IMG/VR virus record: IMGVR_UViG_3300034523_000028 | Location: 1-22,654 of that record | Reading direction: 5' to 3' (one strand) | DNA length: 22,654 bases | Origin: a virus | Part shown: piece after piece, positions 6,349 through 14,284 of the stretch | Layout of the letters: each line of letters opens with the position of its first letter | Position numbering within the stretch: position 1 is the stretch's first letter | The notes under the pieces: generated by a model | The model's database searches: none | The model's input: the letters and a program-made list of their open reading frames with translations, nothing else | Told to the model about the DNA's origin: nothing | Program-made: the position numbers and the translations under genes

Positions 6349-8387
6349 TGAATGTCAGCCTATATATATTAGGTCAGCTTGCTGATATAGAGCCTCAAGA
6401 CTTGAAAGGAGAATATAACCTTGCTAATGTCGGTGATTTAAGTAAACGCTTAGGCTCGAAAACGAATCAGTTTACTTTGCCACCAACTGCAAACAATCAA
6501 GCTATATTTGAGAATGCAAACCAAACTTTGAGTAATACGGGTTTACCTTACATTATGATACCTTGCCAACTATTGTGCGATGGAGTAGATATGAGGTTTG
6601 CTAAATTAATTTTAAATTCTAGTGGCGATTATGGATTTAAGGTTACTTTGTTCGACACGTCAGCTTCTTTTTTTGATTTGATAAAAGGTAAAAATCTAAA
6701 AGATTTAAATTTAAGGAATTTAAACCACCATTGGAATTTAGATAGTTTGCCATTGTTTGATGACTACAATAATCCATTAACTTATGCAGTTACAGATTGC
6801 CAAGTTGATAGCCCTAATGATGCTTTTCCAGATAATAGTTCAAGCATATTTTTGGGTGTTTTATTGCCTATGGTAAATGAAAACTATTTAATTGAAAAGA
6901 TAGTAAATGAAAGAGGTTACACACTAGATAATAAAGTTTTAAATGATGGGTACTTTGAGGATAGAAAGCCTGTGATTCCTGTTAGCGTCAATCAAAATAT
7001 AATAGACGATGACCATGATAGATATATAGGGTTGTTTAGTTTAGAAAATCAATTATACGCACCTCCATTAAATACAGCTCCATATCAATGGAAGTTACAA
7101 TCGATATTAAGACAAAATCAAAGGTATTGGGATGCGGAGAATTGCCCTATAAATAAGCTATATTGGATGATTCCAGATAAATCAACCATAAAATTTAAGT
7201 TGAGGTTTGAGGTTAAAGATAGCACACACATAAGCACAATAGGAACATACAACTTTTATTGGGGCAATTGGAATACTTATGGCAATATAGGGCTAGAAGG
7301 ATTTAGTTTTGTTCGTGTTACAGACCAATGGACATTAAAAGAAGTTACTGCAACTATAAACATAACAGGTTCAATAGATAACGCAACAAATGGGTTTTAT
7401 ATATACGGTGATTATCCAGTCCCTAGTGATTTAGAATTTAGGAATGCGACTGTGGAAATATTAGAGGCGAATAAATACGGATATGATTCAGAACCTAATA
7501 TTGTATGGGATAATCCGATAACAATTTATGACCCAAGAAATGTATATAATTACTTAACAATTGCGAACAGCCTACCAAAGCTAACACAAGCTGAATTTTT
7601 AAAACAATACTCGTTAAAATATGGTTCAATAATACTGGTTAATGATTATAAAAAAACTGTTACTATAAGACCATATAAAGACATTTTTAATTTATGGAAT
7701 AGCGAAGATTGGAGCGGACTTGTAGACTATACCGATAAACCTGAAATACTTTATCAAGTTGACAAAATAATTGGGGAGTATTTATATGGCAATAAAATGG
7801 AGCAAGACCCAACAACAACACAACCTTACCCAAAACCAATAGGAACTGATTTGATTATTGATTTAGGCAATGTGGTTAAGTCTGATAAATTAGAATTAAA
7901 ATATGATGCAACTAGAATTATTCAAAAACCATTTACTAGCTACACAGCTGAAATAGCACATATACCAACGTTTGAAAGTTATGGTTATATTGGTAGTGAT
8001 AAAACGGTATGCTTAATGATGCGAGAGCAAACTGGAGCGTTTGAATATAAAGATGAAGCCGTTACAACTATTAATACAAACACTTACACAACGATAGACA
8101 ATAGGCACTTTACAACCTACTTTATTGAAAGTGCAAACGTGTTTAACTTAGGATTTGCTAATGATTTATTTAATGTTTTTTATGCAACAATTTCAAAAGC
8201 AATTAATGACAAACCAATAATAATAAAGTGTTTCATGAGATTAGGAATTGATAAAATAGCTAATTTCAGTTGCGAAAATCCTGTGTACATAAAAGAATTA
8301 GATGGGTATTATATCGTTAACAAAATAGTGACTTCCTTAAATACTAATGATAGCGCGGAGGTTGAACTAATTAAAATTAAATTATAA
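6348..8387 (+). CDS. Large tail-tip/hub (Tal-like) protein with possible carbohydrate-binding insert
   Basis: 679 residues. The N-terminus (VSLYILGQLADI, then LSKRLGSKTNQFTLPPTANN ending near residue 50) matches an opening I associate with tail-hub proteins of Bacteroidota phages. A central section (about 250-375) is rich in aromatic beta strands, with FYWGNWNTYG and a run resembling a jelly-roll carbohydrate-binding module. The C-terminal third (about 395-679) again looks like a hub domain (LPKLTQAEFLKQYSLKYG, a long beta section, then DGYYIVNKIVTSLN). The likely role is the tail tip that contacts the host surface. No peptidase or lysozyme motif is seen. One-base overlaps on both sides tie it to its neighbours. 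Confidence 0.55.
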   Translation: MNVSLYILGQLADIEPQDLKGEYNLANVGDLSKRLGSKTNQFTLPPTANNQAIFENANQTLSNTGLPYIMIPCQLLCDGVDMRFAKLILNSSGDYGFKVTLFDTSASFFDLIKGKNLKDLNLRNLNHHWNLDSLPLFDDYNNPLTYAVTDCQVDSPNDAFPDNSSSIFLGVLLPMVNENYLIEKIVNERGYTLDNKVLNDGYFEDRKPVIPVSVNQNIIDDDHDRYIGLFSLENQLYAPPLNTAPYQWKLQSILRQNQRYWDAENCPINKLYWMIPDKSTIKFKLRFEVKDSTHISTIGTYNFYWGNWNTYGNIGLEGFSFVRVTDQWTLKEVTATINITGSIDNATNGFYIYGDYPVPSDLEFRNATVEILEANKYGYDSEPNIVWDNPITIYDPRNVYNYLTIANSLPKLTQAEFLKQYSLKYGSIILVNDYKKTVTIRPYKDIFNLWNSEDWSGLVDYTDKPEILYQVDKIIGEYLYGNKMEQDPTTTQPYPKPIGTDLIIDLGNVVKSDKLELKYDATRIIQKPFTSYTAEIAHIPTFESYGYIGSDKTVCLMMREQTGAFEYKDEAVTTINTNTYTTIDNRHFTTYFIESANVFNLGFANDLFNVFYATISKAINDKPIIIKCFMRLGIDKIANFSCENPVYIKELDGYYIVNKIVTSLNTNDSAEVELIKIKL

Positions 8388-10981
8388 TGGCACAAGCAGA
8401 AATATTCACCATAAACGTACAGCCGATAGTTGACCAAATGAAAGTTTTGGGCGTGGCTATTGGTCAAACAAAAGACCAGTTGGCATTGCTAACCGATGAA
8501 GAAAAAAAGACAACCGATGAAGGCATTGCTTTAACAACAACTTTAAAAGCACAGCAAAAAGAGTATAATAGTTTGAGTACGGTTGTGACAAATCAAAAGA
8601 GTGCCGTTAATGAGCTTGGCAAAGCAACAAAGGCCAATACCGATTTAATGGATTTAGAAAGTAATTCAATAGCCACAAATCGTAAACTTTACAATGCTTT
8701 ATATGGTGAAATAGTAAACACAACCGCTGCAACGGATGCAGAAAGAAAAGCACTTGATAAAAAAATTGAAACAGCAAAGAAAGTAAATGACAGGCTTAAA
8801 GAGCAAGAAAAAGCATTAGGAGATACAAGGCGAAATGTTGGTAATTATGCTGAAAGTTTACAATCTGTTATTGGAGGTCTTACAAGTGCAATCCCAGCTA
8901 CAAAAGGTTTTGGAGCGGCTCAACAAGGAGTTAATATGGTATTGTCAGCAAATCCTATTGGCGGTGTTATTACTTTACTGTTTGCTTTAAAAGAAATTTT
9001 TAGTTCAAATGCAATGGTTGCCGACCAGCTTACATTTGCTTTGGATGGGATTAATAAAGCCTTCCAATTTGTCATAGATGTAATAGTTGATACAGTTACT
9101 AACTTCGATAAACTAACGACTGCAATATCTAATCCTTTTGCATTCTTTGGCAAATTAGGAAAAGGTGCATTACAAGCTGGCAAAGATGGTTTTGAAGCTT
9201 CTAAGCAATTAGATGAATTAACGGGAAGTATTGGGGCTTCTACTGTTGCAATTGAAAAAAATGGTTTAGCTATTGAAAAAAATACAACTATTTTGAGAAA
9301 TACCAAAATGGATATTGATGCAAGGAAAAAAGCCGCTCAAGAAATTATAAGATTAGAAAATGAAAATACTGAAAAACGAGTTGCAAATGCGACAGCTGAA
9401 TTTAATGCTGAAAAATTAAAACTTAAAAATAAACAGCTATCTGGCGAAGAGGTGCAAAGATTGGGTTTATTAGAGGCTAAAATTGAAAAAGCAAGGGCAG
9501 ATGGAGTAGGTAGCATTCGTAAGGCTGAAATAGAAAACTATAAAATTCTTTATGGTGAACAAGAAGAATTGGCAAAAAAGAATGCTGAATTATTAAAACA
9601 ACAAAGAGAAAAAGAAGCGCAGGAATTAAAGCAGTATAACGCTCAAATATTATCATTACAAGATGAATTTCAAAAAAGTGAAAGAGAAAGATTAGAAGAT
9701 TCATTTGTTAAAAAAGCATCTTTAATAAAAGGCACAAATGAAGAAGAAAAAAAACTGATAAAAGATATTAATGACGCCAAGATTAAAGCCCTAGAAAAGT
9801 TTGATGAAGATGATAGAAAACGTATTAAGGATGCAGAAGATAAAAAAACTCAAGACCAAATAGCAAGGGATGCAGAAACTTTCAATAAACAAGTTGCATT
9901 AAATGAAAAGCTATTACAAAACGATTTAGACTTAGTTGATTTGAGTGAAGCTACTGAAAAAGAAAAGGCAAAAAGGAAATTAGATATTCAAATTACTTTT
10001 CTTGAAAAACAACTTGCTTTAACACGTGCTTTTTTTGGCGCTGATGGAGTTATAACTGAAGAAGAAAAAGCTGGTATAAAAGCTATTGAGAATGCTTTAG
10101 CTAAACTTAGAAAAGAAGCAAGCACACCAACAGACAAAACAGTTGCAGAGGCTTTAGGAATAGACCCAGACGAAATGCAAAAAGCTTTGGGTTCTTTAAA
10201 TGCTTTACAAGGAATATTCTCAAACTTTGCATCTATTGTTGATTCTGTTTATGATAGGCAAATTCAAGATATAGACGATAAAAAAGAAGCTGAAATTAGA
10301 GCCGTTGAAGAAAGCGGAGCTAGTGAGGAAAGCAAGCAAAAGAAAATAGAAGCTTTGAATAAAAAGTATGCTATGGAGAAATACAATCGTGAAAAAGAAG
10401 CGTTTTTTGTTTCTAAAGCTATACAATTAGTACAGGCTACAATAGCCACTGCAGTTGCAGTTATACAAGGTTTGCAAGCTGGCTTATCACTAGGACCAGC
10501 GGGGATTGCATTAGGACCAGCTTTAGCAGCTGCCGCTGGATTAGCAGGCGCAGTTCAAATAGGATTAATTGCATCCCAAAAACCACCACCGCCACCAAAG
10601 TTCGCAAAGGGTGTTATTGGTTTAAGAGGTCCTGGAACTTCAACAAGCGACAATATAGATGCTAAGTTATCAAGAGGTGAAAGTGTAATGACTGCAAAGG
10701 CTACCGAGGCATTTTCAGACCAATTAGCTATGATGGAGTTAGCAGTTGGTAATAAACCAAACTATCAATTTGGGAAGGGTAGGTTTGCCACAGGGTTTAT
10801 ACCTACAACAGATGGCGGATTTAGTGCAAGGCAAACGGCTCAAAGCTCTTTGAATAGCGTTGCAATGGCTGAAACTGTTATTAGTGCAGTTAGATCAATA
10901 CCACCGCCAGTACTTGAATATTCAGAATTTACAAGATTCACGAATGGAGTTAATAAGTCGGTTCAAGTTAGTGAGCTTTAG
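8387..10981 (+). CDS. Tail tape measure protein
   Basis: 864 residues. Long Lys/Glu/Ala-rich coiled-coil stretches cover about residues 25-150 and 290-600. A hydrophobic helix region sits near 160-205, and a longer Ala/Gly-rich hydrophobic region near 672-730. The segment TRRNVGNYAESL (about 147-158) and the C-terminal FAKGVIGLRGPGTSTSDNI followed by AKLSRGESVMTAKAT are typical of tape measure proteins in this phage group. The protein sets tail length; at about 0.15 nm per residue, 864 residues would give a tail near 130 nm. It is unusual in being the last tail gene, after the distal-tail genes instead of before them, and its stop faces a convergent reverse-strand gene 3 bases away. Confidence 0.9.
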   Translation: MAQAEIFTINVQPIVDQMKVLGVAIGQTKDQLALLTDEEKKTTDEGIALTTTLKAQQKEYNSLSTVVTNQKSAVNELGKATKANTDLMDLESNSIATNRKLYNALYGEIVNTTAATDAERKALDKKIETAKKVNDRLKEQEKALGDTRRNVGNYAESLQSVIGGLTSAIPATKGFGAAQQGVNMVLSANPIGGVITLLFALKEIFSSNAMVADQLTFALDGINKAFQFVIDVIVDTVTNFDKLTTAISNPFAFFGKLGKGALQAGKDGFEASKQLDELTGSIGASTVAIEKNGLAIEKNTTILRNTKMDIDARKKAAQEIIRLENENTEKRVANATAEFNAEKLKLKNKQLSGEEVQRLGLLEAKIEKARADGVGSIRKAEIENYKILYGEQEELAKKNAELLKQQREKEAQELKQYNAQILSLQDEFQKSERERLEDSFVKKASLIKGTNEEEKKLIKDINDAKIKALEKFDEDDRKRIKDAEDKKTQDQIARDAETFNKQVALNEKLLQNDLDLVDLSEATEKEKAKRKLDIQITFLEKQLALTRAFFGADGVITEEEKAGIKAIENALAKLRKEASTPTDKTVAEALGIDPDEMQKALGSLNALQGIFSNFASIVDSVYDRQIQDIDDKKEAEIRAVEESGASEESKQKKIEALNKKYAMEKYNREKEAFFVSKAIQLVQATIATAVAVIQGLQAGLSLGPAGIALGPALAAAAGLAGAVQIGLIASQKPPPPPKFAKGVIGLRGPGTSTSDNIDAKLSRGESVMTAKATEAFSDQLAMMELAVGNKPNYQFGKGRFATGFIPTTDGGFSARQTAQSSLNSVAMAETVISAVRSIPPPVLEYSEFTRFTNGVNKSVQVSEL

Positions 10982-10983
10982 GA

Positions 10984-11160
10984 TTAATCTTCACTTTTCA
11001 ACTTCTCAATAATAGCCTCCCGAATAAACTTTGATTTGTCAGTGCCTTTAATCTTTACCATAGCTTCAAGTTGGTGAGTCCAATACTTATTTAAAACAGT
11101 GCGCTCCTGTTTATATAGCTTTTCTTTTTCATTTTTCTTTGGTGCGCCTTTATCTGCCAT
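10984..11160 (-). CDS. Small ribbon-helix-helix (CopG/Arc-like) protein
   Basis: A 58-residue reverse-strand gene: ATG complement at 11158-11160, TAA complement at 10984-10986. The N-terminus is basic (MADKGAPKKNEKEK), then ERTVLNKYWTHQLEAMVK could give the strand and first helix, and KGTDKSKFIREAIIEKL the turn and second helix of an RHH fold. The G-T-D-K-S-x-F-I-R-E-A-I segment is close to the classic CopG pattern. It would act as a dimer binding DNA, most likely as a repressor or as an antitoxin-type partner. It overlaps the 3' end of the upstream membrane-protein gene by 11 bases, so both come from one short reverse transcript starting beside the capsid operon promoter. Confidence 0.7.
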   Translation of the reverse strand: MADKGAPKKNEKEKLYKQERTVLNKYWTHQLEAMVKIKGTDKSKFIREAIIEKLKSED

Positions 11161-11362
11161 AGTTGTGCAAAGATTTAATTATTGAATAAGACGCTACGAT
11201 TACAAAGTACTTACCAACAACTGACCATTCAGAAAGGTTTAAGCTCCATTCAATTATTGATGTACAAAAGTACACAACAATAACAACTGCAATCATCACA
11301 GCCACGTTTATTGATAGGTTTATAAATTCTCGTTTACTTATTTGAAATCTTTTTTTAGCCAT
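11150..11362 (-). CDS. Small two-helix membrane protein (reverse-strand cassette)
   Basis: 70 residues: a basic N-terminus (MAKKRFQISKREF), a strong transmembrane helix at about 17-38 (INVAVMIAVVIVVYFCTSII), a short polar loop, and a second hydrophobic segment at about 47-63 (VVGKYFVIVASYSIIKS). No + strand gene covers this stretch, so it is not an overlapping shadow. It is the first gene of the reverse pair with the RHH protein. A phage-encoded inner-membrane protein outside the lysis cassette could be a superinfection-exclusion factor, a toxin controlled by the RHH partner, or a holin-like regulator. None of these is shown by the sequence. A second ATGGCTAAAAA copy lies 23 bases upstream of its start. 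Confidence 0.6.
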   Translation of the reverse strand: MAKKRFQISKREFINLSINVAVMIAVVIVVYFCTSIIEWSLNLSEWSVVGKYFVIVASYSIIKSLHNYGR

Positions 11363-11400
11363 AATTAATAATTGTTTTTAGCCATTAAAAATAATAATTG
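11352..11400. repeat. Imperfect tandem duplication across the reverse gene's start
   Basis: Unit 1 (11352-11374) and unit 2 (11375-11400) both begin TTTTTAGCCAT and both end AATAATTG; the middles differ slightly (units of 23 and 26 bases). The 10-base word TAATAATTGT is repeated at 66-75 and 92-101 of the same hundred. Unit 1 contains the start codon of the membrane-protein gene. Unit 2 carries a second ATG (complement 11383-11385) that opens MAKNNY and then stops. The duplication also supplies the upstream box used by the + strand promoter. Confidence 0.7.
11376..11385 (+). promoter_or_regulatory. Upstream promoter box TTTTAGCCAT (copy 2)
   Basis: Identical to 3190-3199, and likewise starting 41 bases before TTTG of the -7 element (here at 11417). 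A further copy at 11353-11362 is the matching part of the tandem duplication. It may bind a late regulator of the head and tail operons; the neighbouring RHH protein is one candidate. Function is inferred. Confidence 0.45.
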
Positions 11401-11412
11401 TAAATATATATA

Positions 11413-11420
11413 GATTTTTG
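11413..11420 (+). promoter_or_regulatory. Probable -7 promoter element of the capsid operon (GATTTTTG)
   Basis: GATTTTTG differs at one base from TAnnTTTG, and the C after it matches the other two promoters in the window. With the same geometry, the transcript would start near 11425, leaving a 4-base leader before the protease ATG. The match is weaker than at 3227 and 14273; the shared upstream box is the main support. Confidence 0.4.
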
Positions 11421-11428
11421 CACTAGAG

Positions 11429-12547
11429 ATGAAAAAAGAAATTCACATAAGCGGAGAGATTGGTTATAACTACACCTTAGAAACTTTGAATGGAGCTTTA
11501 AACGCTTTAGATTCAGAAGTTGTTGAATTGGATATTTATATCAATAGTGGCGGTGGTTCGGTTACGGAAGGGTTTGCGATATATGATAAGTTAATGACCT
11601 TACCATATACAGTTAATACAATCGTAAATGGGATGTGCGGTTCAATAGCTACTGTAATATTCCAAGCTGGGAAAAAAGGGAAAAGGAGGATGTACAAAAA
11701 TGCAGAGTTTTTTGTTCATAATCCTTTTTGGATGCCAAACTTCCCAGAAGCTATGGAGGCAAAAGACCTAGAGGCATTAGCGCAAGATTTAAAAAATGCG
11801 GAAAACAAAATAAAAAACTTTTATTCTGAAATCACTAGCAAATCAATTGAAGAGCTTACACCAATATTAGATAGGCAAACTACACTAACTGCAAATGAAG
11901 CGATAGAATGGGGCTTTGTTGATGAAATAGTAGGCGAAGAAATTGAAGCCTACACTCGCTACAGATTAGTAGCATACTTTGATAAAAAAACAATAAACAA
12001 TAAAATGGAAAATCAAAAATTAGAAACCGAATTGACTGGTATTAACAGAATACTAGCTCAAATTAAAAGCCGTTTGTTCAAAAACAAAACAGCTGAATTA
12101 CAAGATGGCACAGTAATATACTTTGCTGAAGATGAAGTTAGCGTAGGGATTGTGCTTTACTTAGATGAGGCAATGGTTGAGAAAGTGCCAGATGCTGAAC
12201 ACTTATTAGCAGACGGCTCTATTGCTGTTACTGTTGATGGTGTTATAACTGAAATTAAATCAGTTGAAGATACTACCGAAGTTGATGCTTTGAAAGCTGA
12301 AGTTGAGGCATTAAAATCTCAATTAGAAGAGAAAGATGCTTTAGTTGCAAAACAAGAAACAATCTTAAATGAAACTAAAAGTAATGTAGAAGTTTTGGCG
12401 TCAAAAGTAAAAGCATTTGAAAACATGGTAGTGACTGGGAAAAATACAAAAGTAACAGGAACCCAAGCAAACCACAACTCAAACGTAGAAGCTCCAAAAG
12501 ATGCAATGTCAGCACTAAAAGCATTTAGAGATAAAAAAGTAAAATAA
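11429..12547 (+). CDS. ClpP-like (S14) prohead protease fused to a scaffold-like domain
   Basis: 372 residues. The N-terminal 180 residues are a ClpP-fold serine protease: INSGGGSVTEGFAIYD (39-53) forms the oxyanion and turn region, GMCGSIATVI (68-77) carries the nucleophile S72, AEFFVHNPFW (92-101) carries H97, and ILDRQTTLTANEAIEWGFVD (146-165) carries D148. The C-terminal half (about 193-372) has no protease motif and contains a coiled coil near 290-340 (VDALKAEVEALKSQLEEKD), as expected of a scaffold. These enzymes cleave scaffold and capsid precursors during prohead maturation. An in-frame ATG at residue 193 (12005) follows an A-rich stretch and could start a separate scaffold product. 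It sits directly before the major capsid gene, as is usual. Confidence 0.9.
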   Translation: MKKEIHISGEIGYNYTLETLNGALNALDSEVVELDIYINSGGGSVTEGFAIYDKLMTLPYTVNTIVNGMCGSIATVIFQAGKKGKRRMYKNAEFFVHNPFWMPNFPEAMEAKDLEALAQDLKNAENKIKNFYSEITSKSIEELTPILDRQTTLTANEAIEWGFVDEIVGEEIEAYTRYRLVAYFDKKTINNKMENQKLETELTGINRILAQIKSRLFKNKTAELQDGTVIYFAEDEVSVGIVLYLDEAMVEKVPDAEHLLADGSIAVTVDGVITEIKSVEDTTEVDALKAEVEALKSQLEEKDALVAKQETILNETKSNVEVLASKVKAFENMVVTGKNTKVTGTQANHNSNVEAPKDAMSALKAFRDKKVK

Positions 12548-12581
12548 ATAATTAAAAAATAAAATTTAAAAAAAAAGAAAA

Positions 12582-13589
12582 ATGGGAAATATAATCACCA
12601 CAATGCCAACTAACAACTCACTTGCTTATGAAGTAATGTTCGAGCCGTTAATTGAAGAAATCAAAGTAAACGCCTTGCCTTTCAACTATTATGTTGGAAA
12701 GATAGGCAGAGATATTTATCTCAAATCGCCAGCCGTATATGAGCCAACGCTAAAAACAACTTGCGGATGGAATTATGCAACTGGGAATGGTTTTGTAAAG
12801 AAAAACCTAAACCCAGCTGAACTTGACTTTTCACTTTCACAATGTTATTCAGTTTTGTTGAAATCTATTTATGGAGATGCTTTACCAAATGGAGCTAAAA
12901 AAGGTGACTTGACTCAAGTGCCAGAAGTTTTGGATTTCATAACTAGAGAGCAATTGAACAACGCTAACACTCAAATGTTGACTGCATTGTTTATGTCGGA
13001 TAAAACTTCAACAACAACTTGGTTAAGTGGAATTGATGGAGTGTTTGCAAAACTTTCTGCAGGTGTGGCTAATGTAGATGGAACAGTTGATGCTGGTTCT
13101 ATTACTAATACAGACCTATTGCCAGCTAATATCGAAGCTACTATGGATAAAATTTACCAAGCTCAAAGTGAATTATTGTTCAGACAACCTGATTCGGCAA
13201 AAGCATTTATTGTAACAGCTTCAATAGGTAGAGCTTGGAGACGTTATTTGCAAATCGGAACTGGTTTACAAAACGGTACGCCTGATAGAGCTTCAATTTT
13301 AAATGGCGTTTCTGATTTATCTTATAATGGCATACCAATTATAGAACTTTCTTTACTTGATAGCGCAATAGCAACTTATGATTCAACTGGTTCGCCGGCT
13401 TCAACAGTAAATCCACATAGAGCAATCTTAACAGTACCATCTAATCACGCTGTTGTTTTGGATGGCGAAGGGTTTATGGAAATTGAGCCTAGATATGATG
13501 CAGATGCAGATTTGTTGAAATCTAATTTATCAGCAATGATAGATTACACTTATGCTTTTGGTGACTTGAACGTAATTGCAGGATTCTAA
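12582..13589 (+). CDS. Major capsid protein (HK97 fold)
   Basis: 335 residues directly after the protease/scaffold gene. The sequence fits a phage capsid subunit: an N-arm with LIEEIKVNALPFNYYVGKIG, a spine helix region near 115-140 (EVLDFITREQLNNANTQML), a central domain with the strand-rich ILNGVSDLSYNGIPIIELS, and a C-terminal HAVVLDGEGFMEIEPRYDAD leading to beta strands (DYTYAFGDLNVIAGF). The gene has a 34-base, almost entirely A/T leader with no Shine-Dalgarno sequence, a common form for strongly translated Bacteroidota genes, and a GC-rich terminator directly follows it. Identity rests on synteny and overall pattern; the fold itself cannot be proven by eye. Confidence 0.85.
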   Translation: MGNIITTMPTNNSLAYEVMFEPLIEEIKVNALPFNYYVGKIGRDIYLKSPAVYEPTLKTTCGWNYATGNGFVKKNLNPAELDFSLSQCYSVLLKSIYGDALPNGAKKGDLTQVPEVLDFITREQLNNANTQMLTALFMSDKTSTTTWLSGIDGVFAKLSAGVANVDGTVDAGSITNTDLLPANIEATMDKIYQAQSELLFRQPDSAKAFIVTASIGRAWRRYLQIGTGLQNGTPDRASILNGVSDLSYNGIPIIELSLLDSAIATYDSTGSPASTVNPHRAILTVPSNHAVVLDGEGFMEIEPRYDADADLLKSNLSAMIDYTYAFGDLNVIAGF

Positions 13590-13601
13590 ACATTTATGGT
13601 T

Positions 13602-13625
13602 AGGGGGGTGGCGACACCCCTTTTT
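13602..13625 (+). terminator. Rho-independent terminator after the capsid gene, GCGA tetraloop
   Basis: The stem GGGGTG (13605-13610) pairs with CACCCC (13615-13620) around the tetraloop GCGA, a GNRA type. A-G-G on the left can extend the stem against the first Ts, and five Ts follow. It lies 13 bases past the capsid stop and before the tail tube gene. Read-through past it would set the capsid to tail-tube ratio. Confidence 0.85.
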
Positions 13626-13650
13626 CTAAACAATAAAAAAATAAAAAACA

Positions 13651-14223
13651 ATGAGCGCAGAAAATTGCATCCCAACCCTGAGAAGTATAGGGTTATCCTG
13701 TGAGGCGAAAAATGCCACAGCAGGTGTCAATAAAAGACTTTGGCTAACTACATTAAGTAGAATTGATAGCACTACTAAAGATTCAAATGGTTATGTTAAT
13801 ACACTTGTATTAGGCGAAGATTCATCATCTCAAGATTATAAGCTAATCACAATAACTGGAAAAGCATACACTCACAATGGAGCGTTTGAAGGCGTATTTG
13901 GTGACAATGTAAACCTAATTAAACACAATGCAACCGTTAAGATGTTTTGTGATACACCTGAAAAAAGAGATTTGGTTAAAAATCTACTTAATGAAGACGA
14001 TGTAGTTGTAATATATGAAACGGAAGCGGGCAATGTTGAAATTTATGGACTTGAAAAAGGTCTTGAAATGTCAGCACTAAGTGGAAGTACAGGAACTGCA
14101 CTACAAGATGACTTCGGTATCACAGCTACATTCAGCGGAGATCAATCATCTTTGCCAGATATGATGCTAGTTGGTGGCTCTTTAACGGCAACAATTGCAT
14201 ACTTAGACGTTATCACAGAATAA
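13651..14223 (+). CDS. Major tail tube protein
   Basis: 190 residues, mostly beta. The second half shows DVVVIYETEAGNVEIYGLEK then GLEMSALSGSTGTALQDDFG and ITATFSGDQSS, a pattern I recognise from tail tube proteins of Bacteroidota phages: a strand, then 'E-x-G-x-x-x-x-Y-G', then a Gly/Ser-rich loop, then 'ATFSG-D/E'. Monomers would stack as hexameric rings to form the tail tube. The leader is A-rich with no Shine-Dalgarno sequence. It stands in the capsid operon between two terminators, away from the tape measure gene that normally follows a tube gene, and no tail-assembly chaperone pair is evident beside it. Confidence 0.7.
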   Translation: MSAENCIPTLRSIGLSCEAKNATAGVNKRLWLTTLSRIDSTTKDSNGYVNTLVLGEDSSSQDYKLITITGKAYTHNGAFEGVFGDNVNLIKHNATVKMFCDTPEKRDLVKNLLNEDDVVVIYETEAGNVEIYGLEKGLEMSALSGSTGTALQDDFGITATFSGDQSSLPDMMLVGGSLTATIAYLDVITE

Positions 14224-14244
14224 ATGTGAATAAATACTTGAAAG

Positions 14245-14273
14245 AGCCTACCATTAATTTGGTGGGCTTTTTT
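14245..14273 (+). terminator. Rho-independent terminator after the tail tube gene
   Basis: AGCCTACC (14245-14252) pairs with GGTGGGCT (14261-14268) with one T-G wobble around the 8-base loop ATTAATTT. A run of Ts follows (14268-14273), and AAAG upstream can extend the stem against it. It ends the head operon 22 bases after the tube stop. Its T run reaches the -7 box of the next operon. Confidence 0.85.
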
Positions 14274-14280
14274 ATTTTTG
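14273..14280 (+). promoter_or_regulatory. Bacteroidota -7 promoter element TATTTTTG, probably leaderless
   Basis: TATTTTTG matches TAnnTTTG exactly and is followed by CGTT and ATG at 14285, the same N4 spacing as at 3227-3239. The predicted transcript starts at the A of the ATG. The box overlaps the terminator's T run by one base. No TTTTAGCCAT box and no clear -33 TTG lie upstream. Confidence 0.5.
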
Positions 14281-14284
14281 CGTT

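Noticed and set aside
8920-9306. Reverse-strand open frame of 128 codons inside the tape measure gene
   Set aside because: It lies wholly in a strongly supported coiled-coil gene, has low-complexity composition, and has no promoter or coding signature.
11413-11420. Leaderless start for the protease gene
   Set aside because: TTTG lies 8 bases before the ATG instead of 4, and the -7 box has one mismatch, so the prediction is a very short leader.
12548-12581. A-rich stretch before the capsid gene as a slippery or promoter element
   Set aside because: It lies between genes after a stop codon and fits an A-rich leader; no TAnnTTTG box is present.
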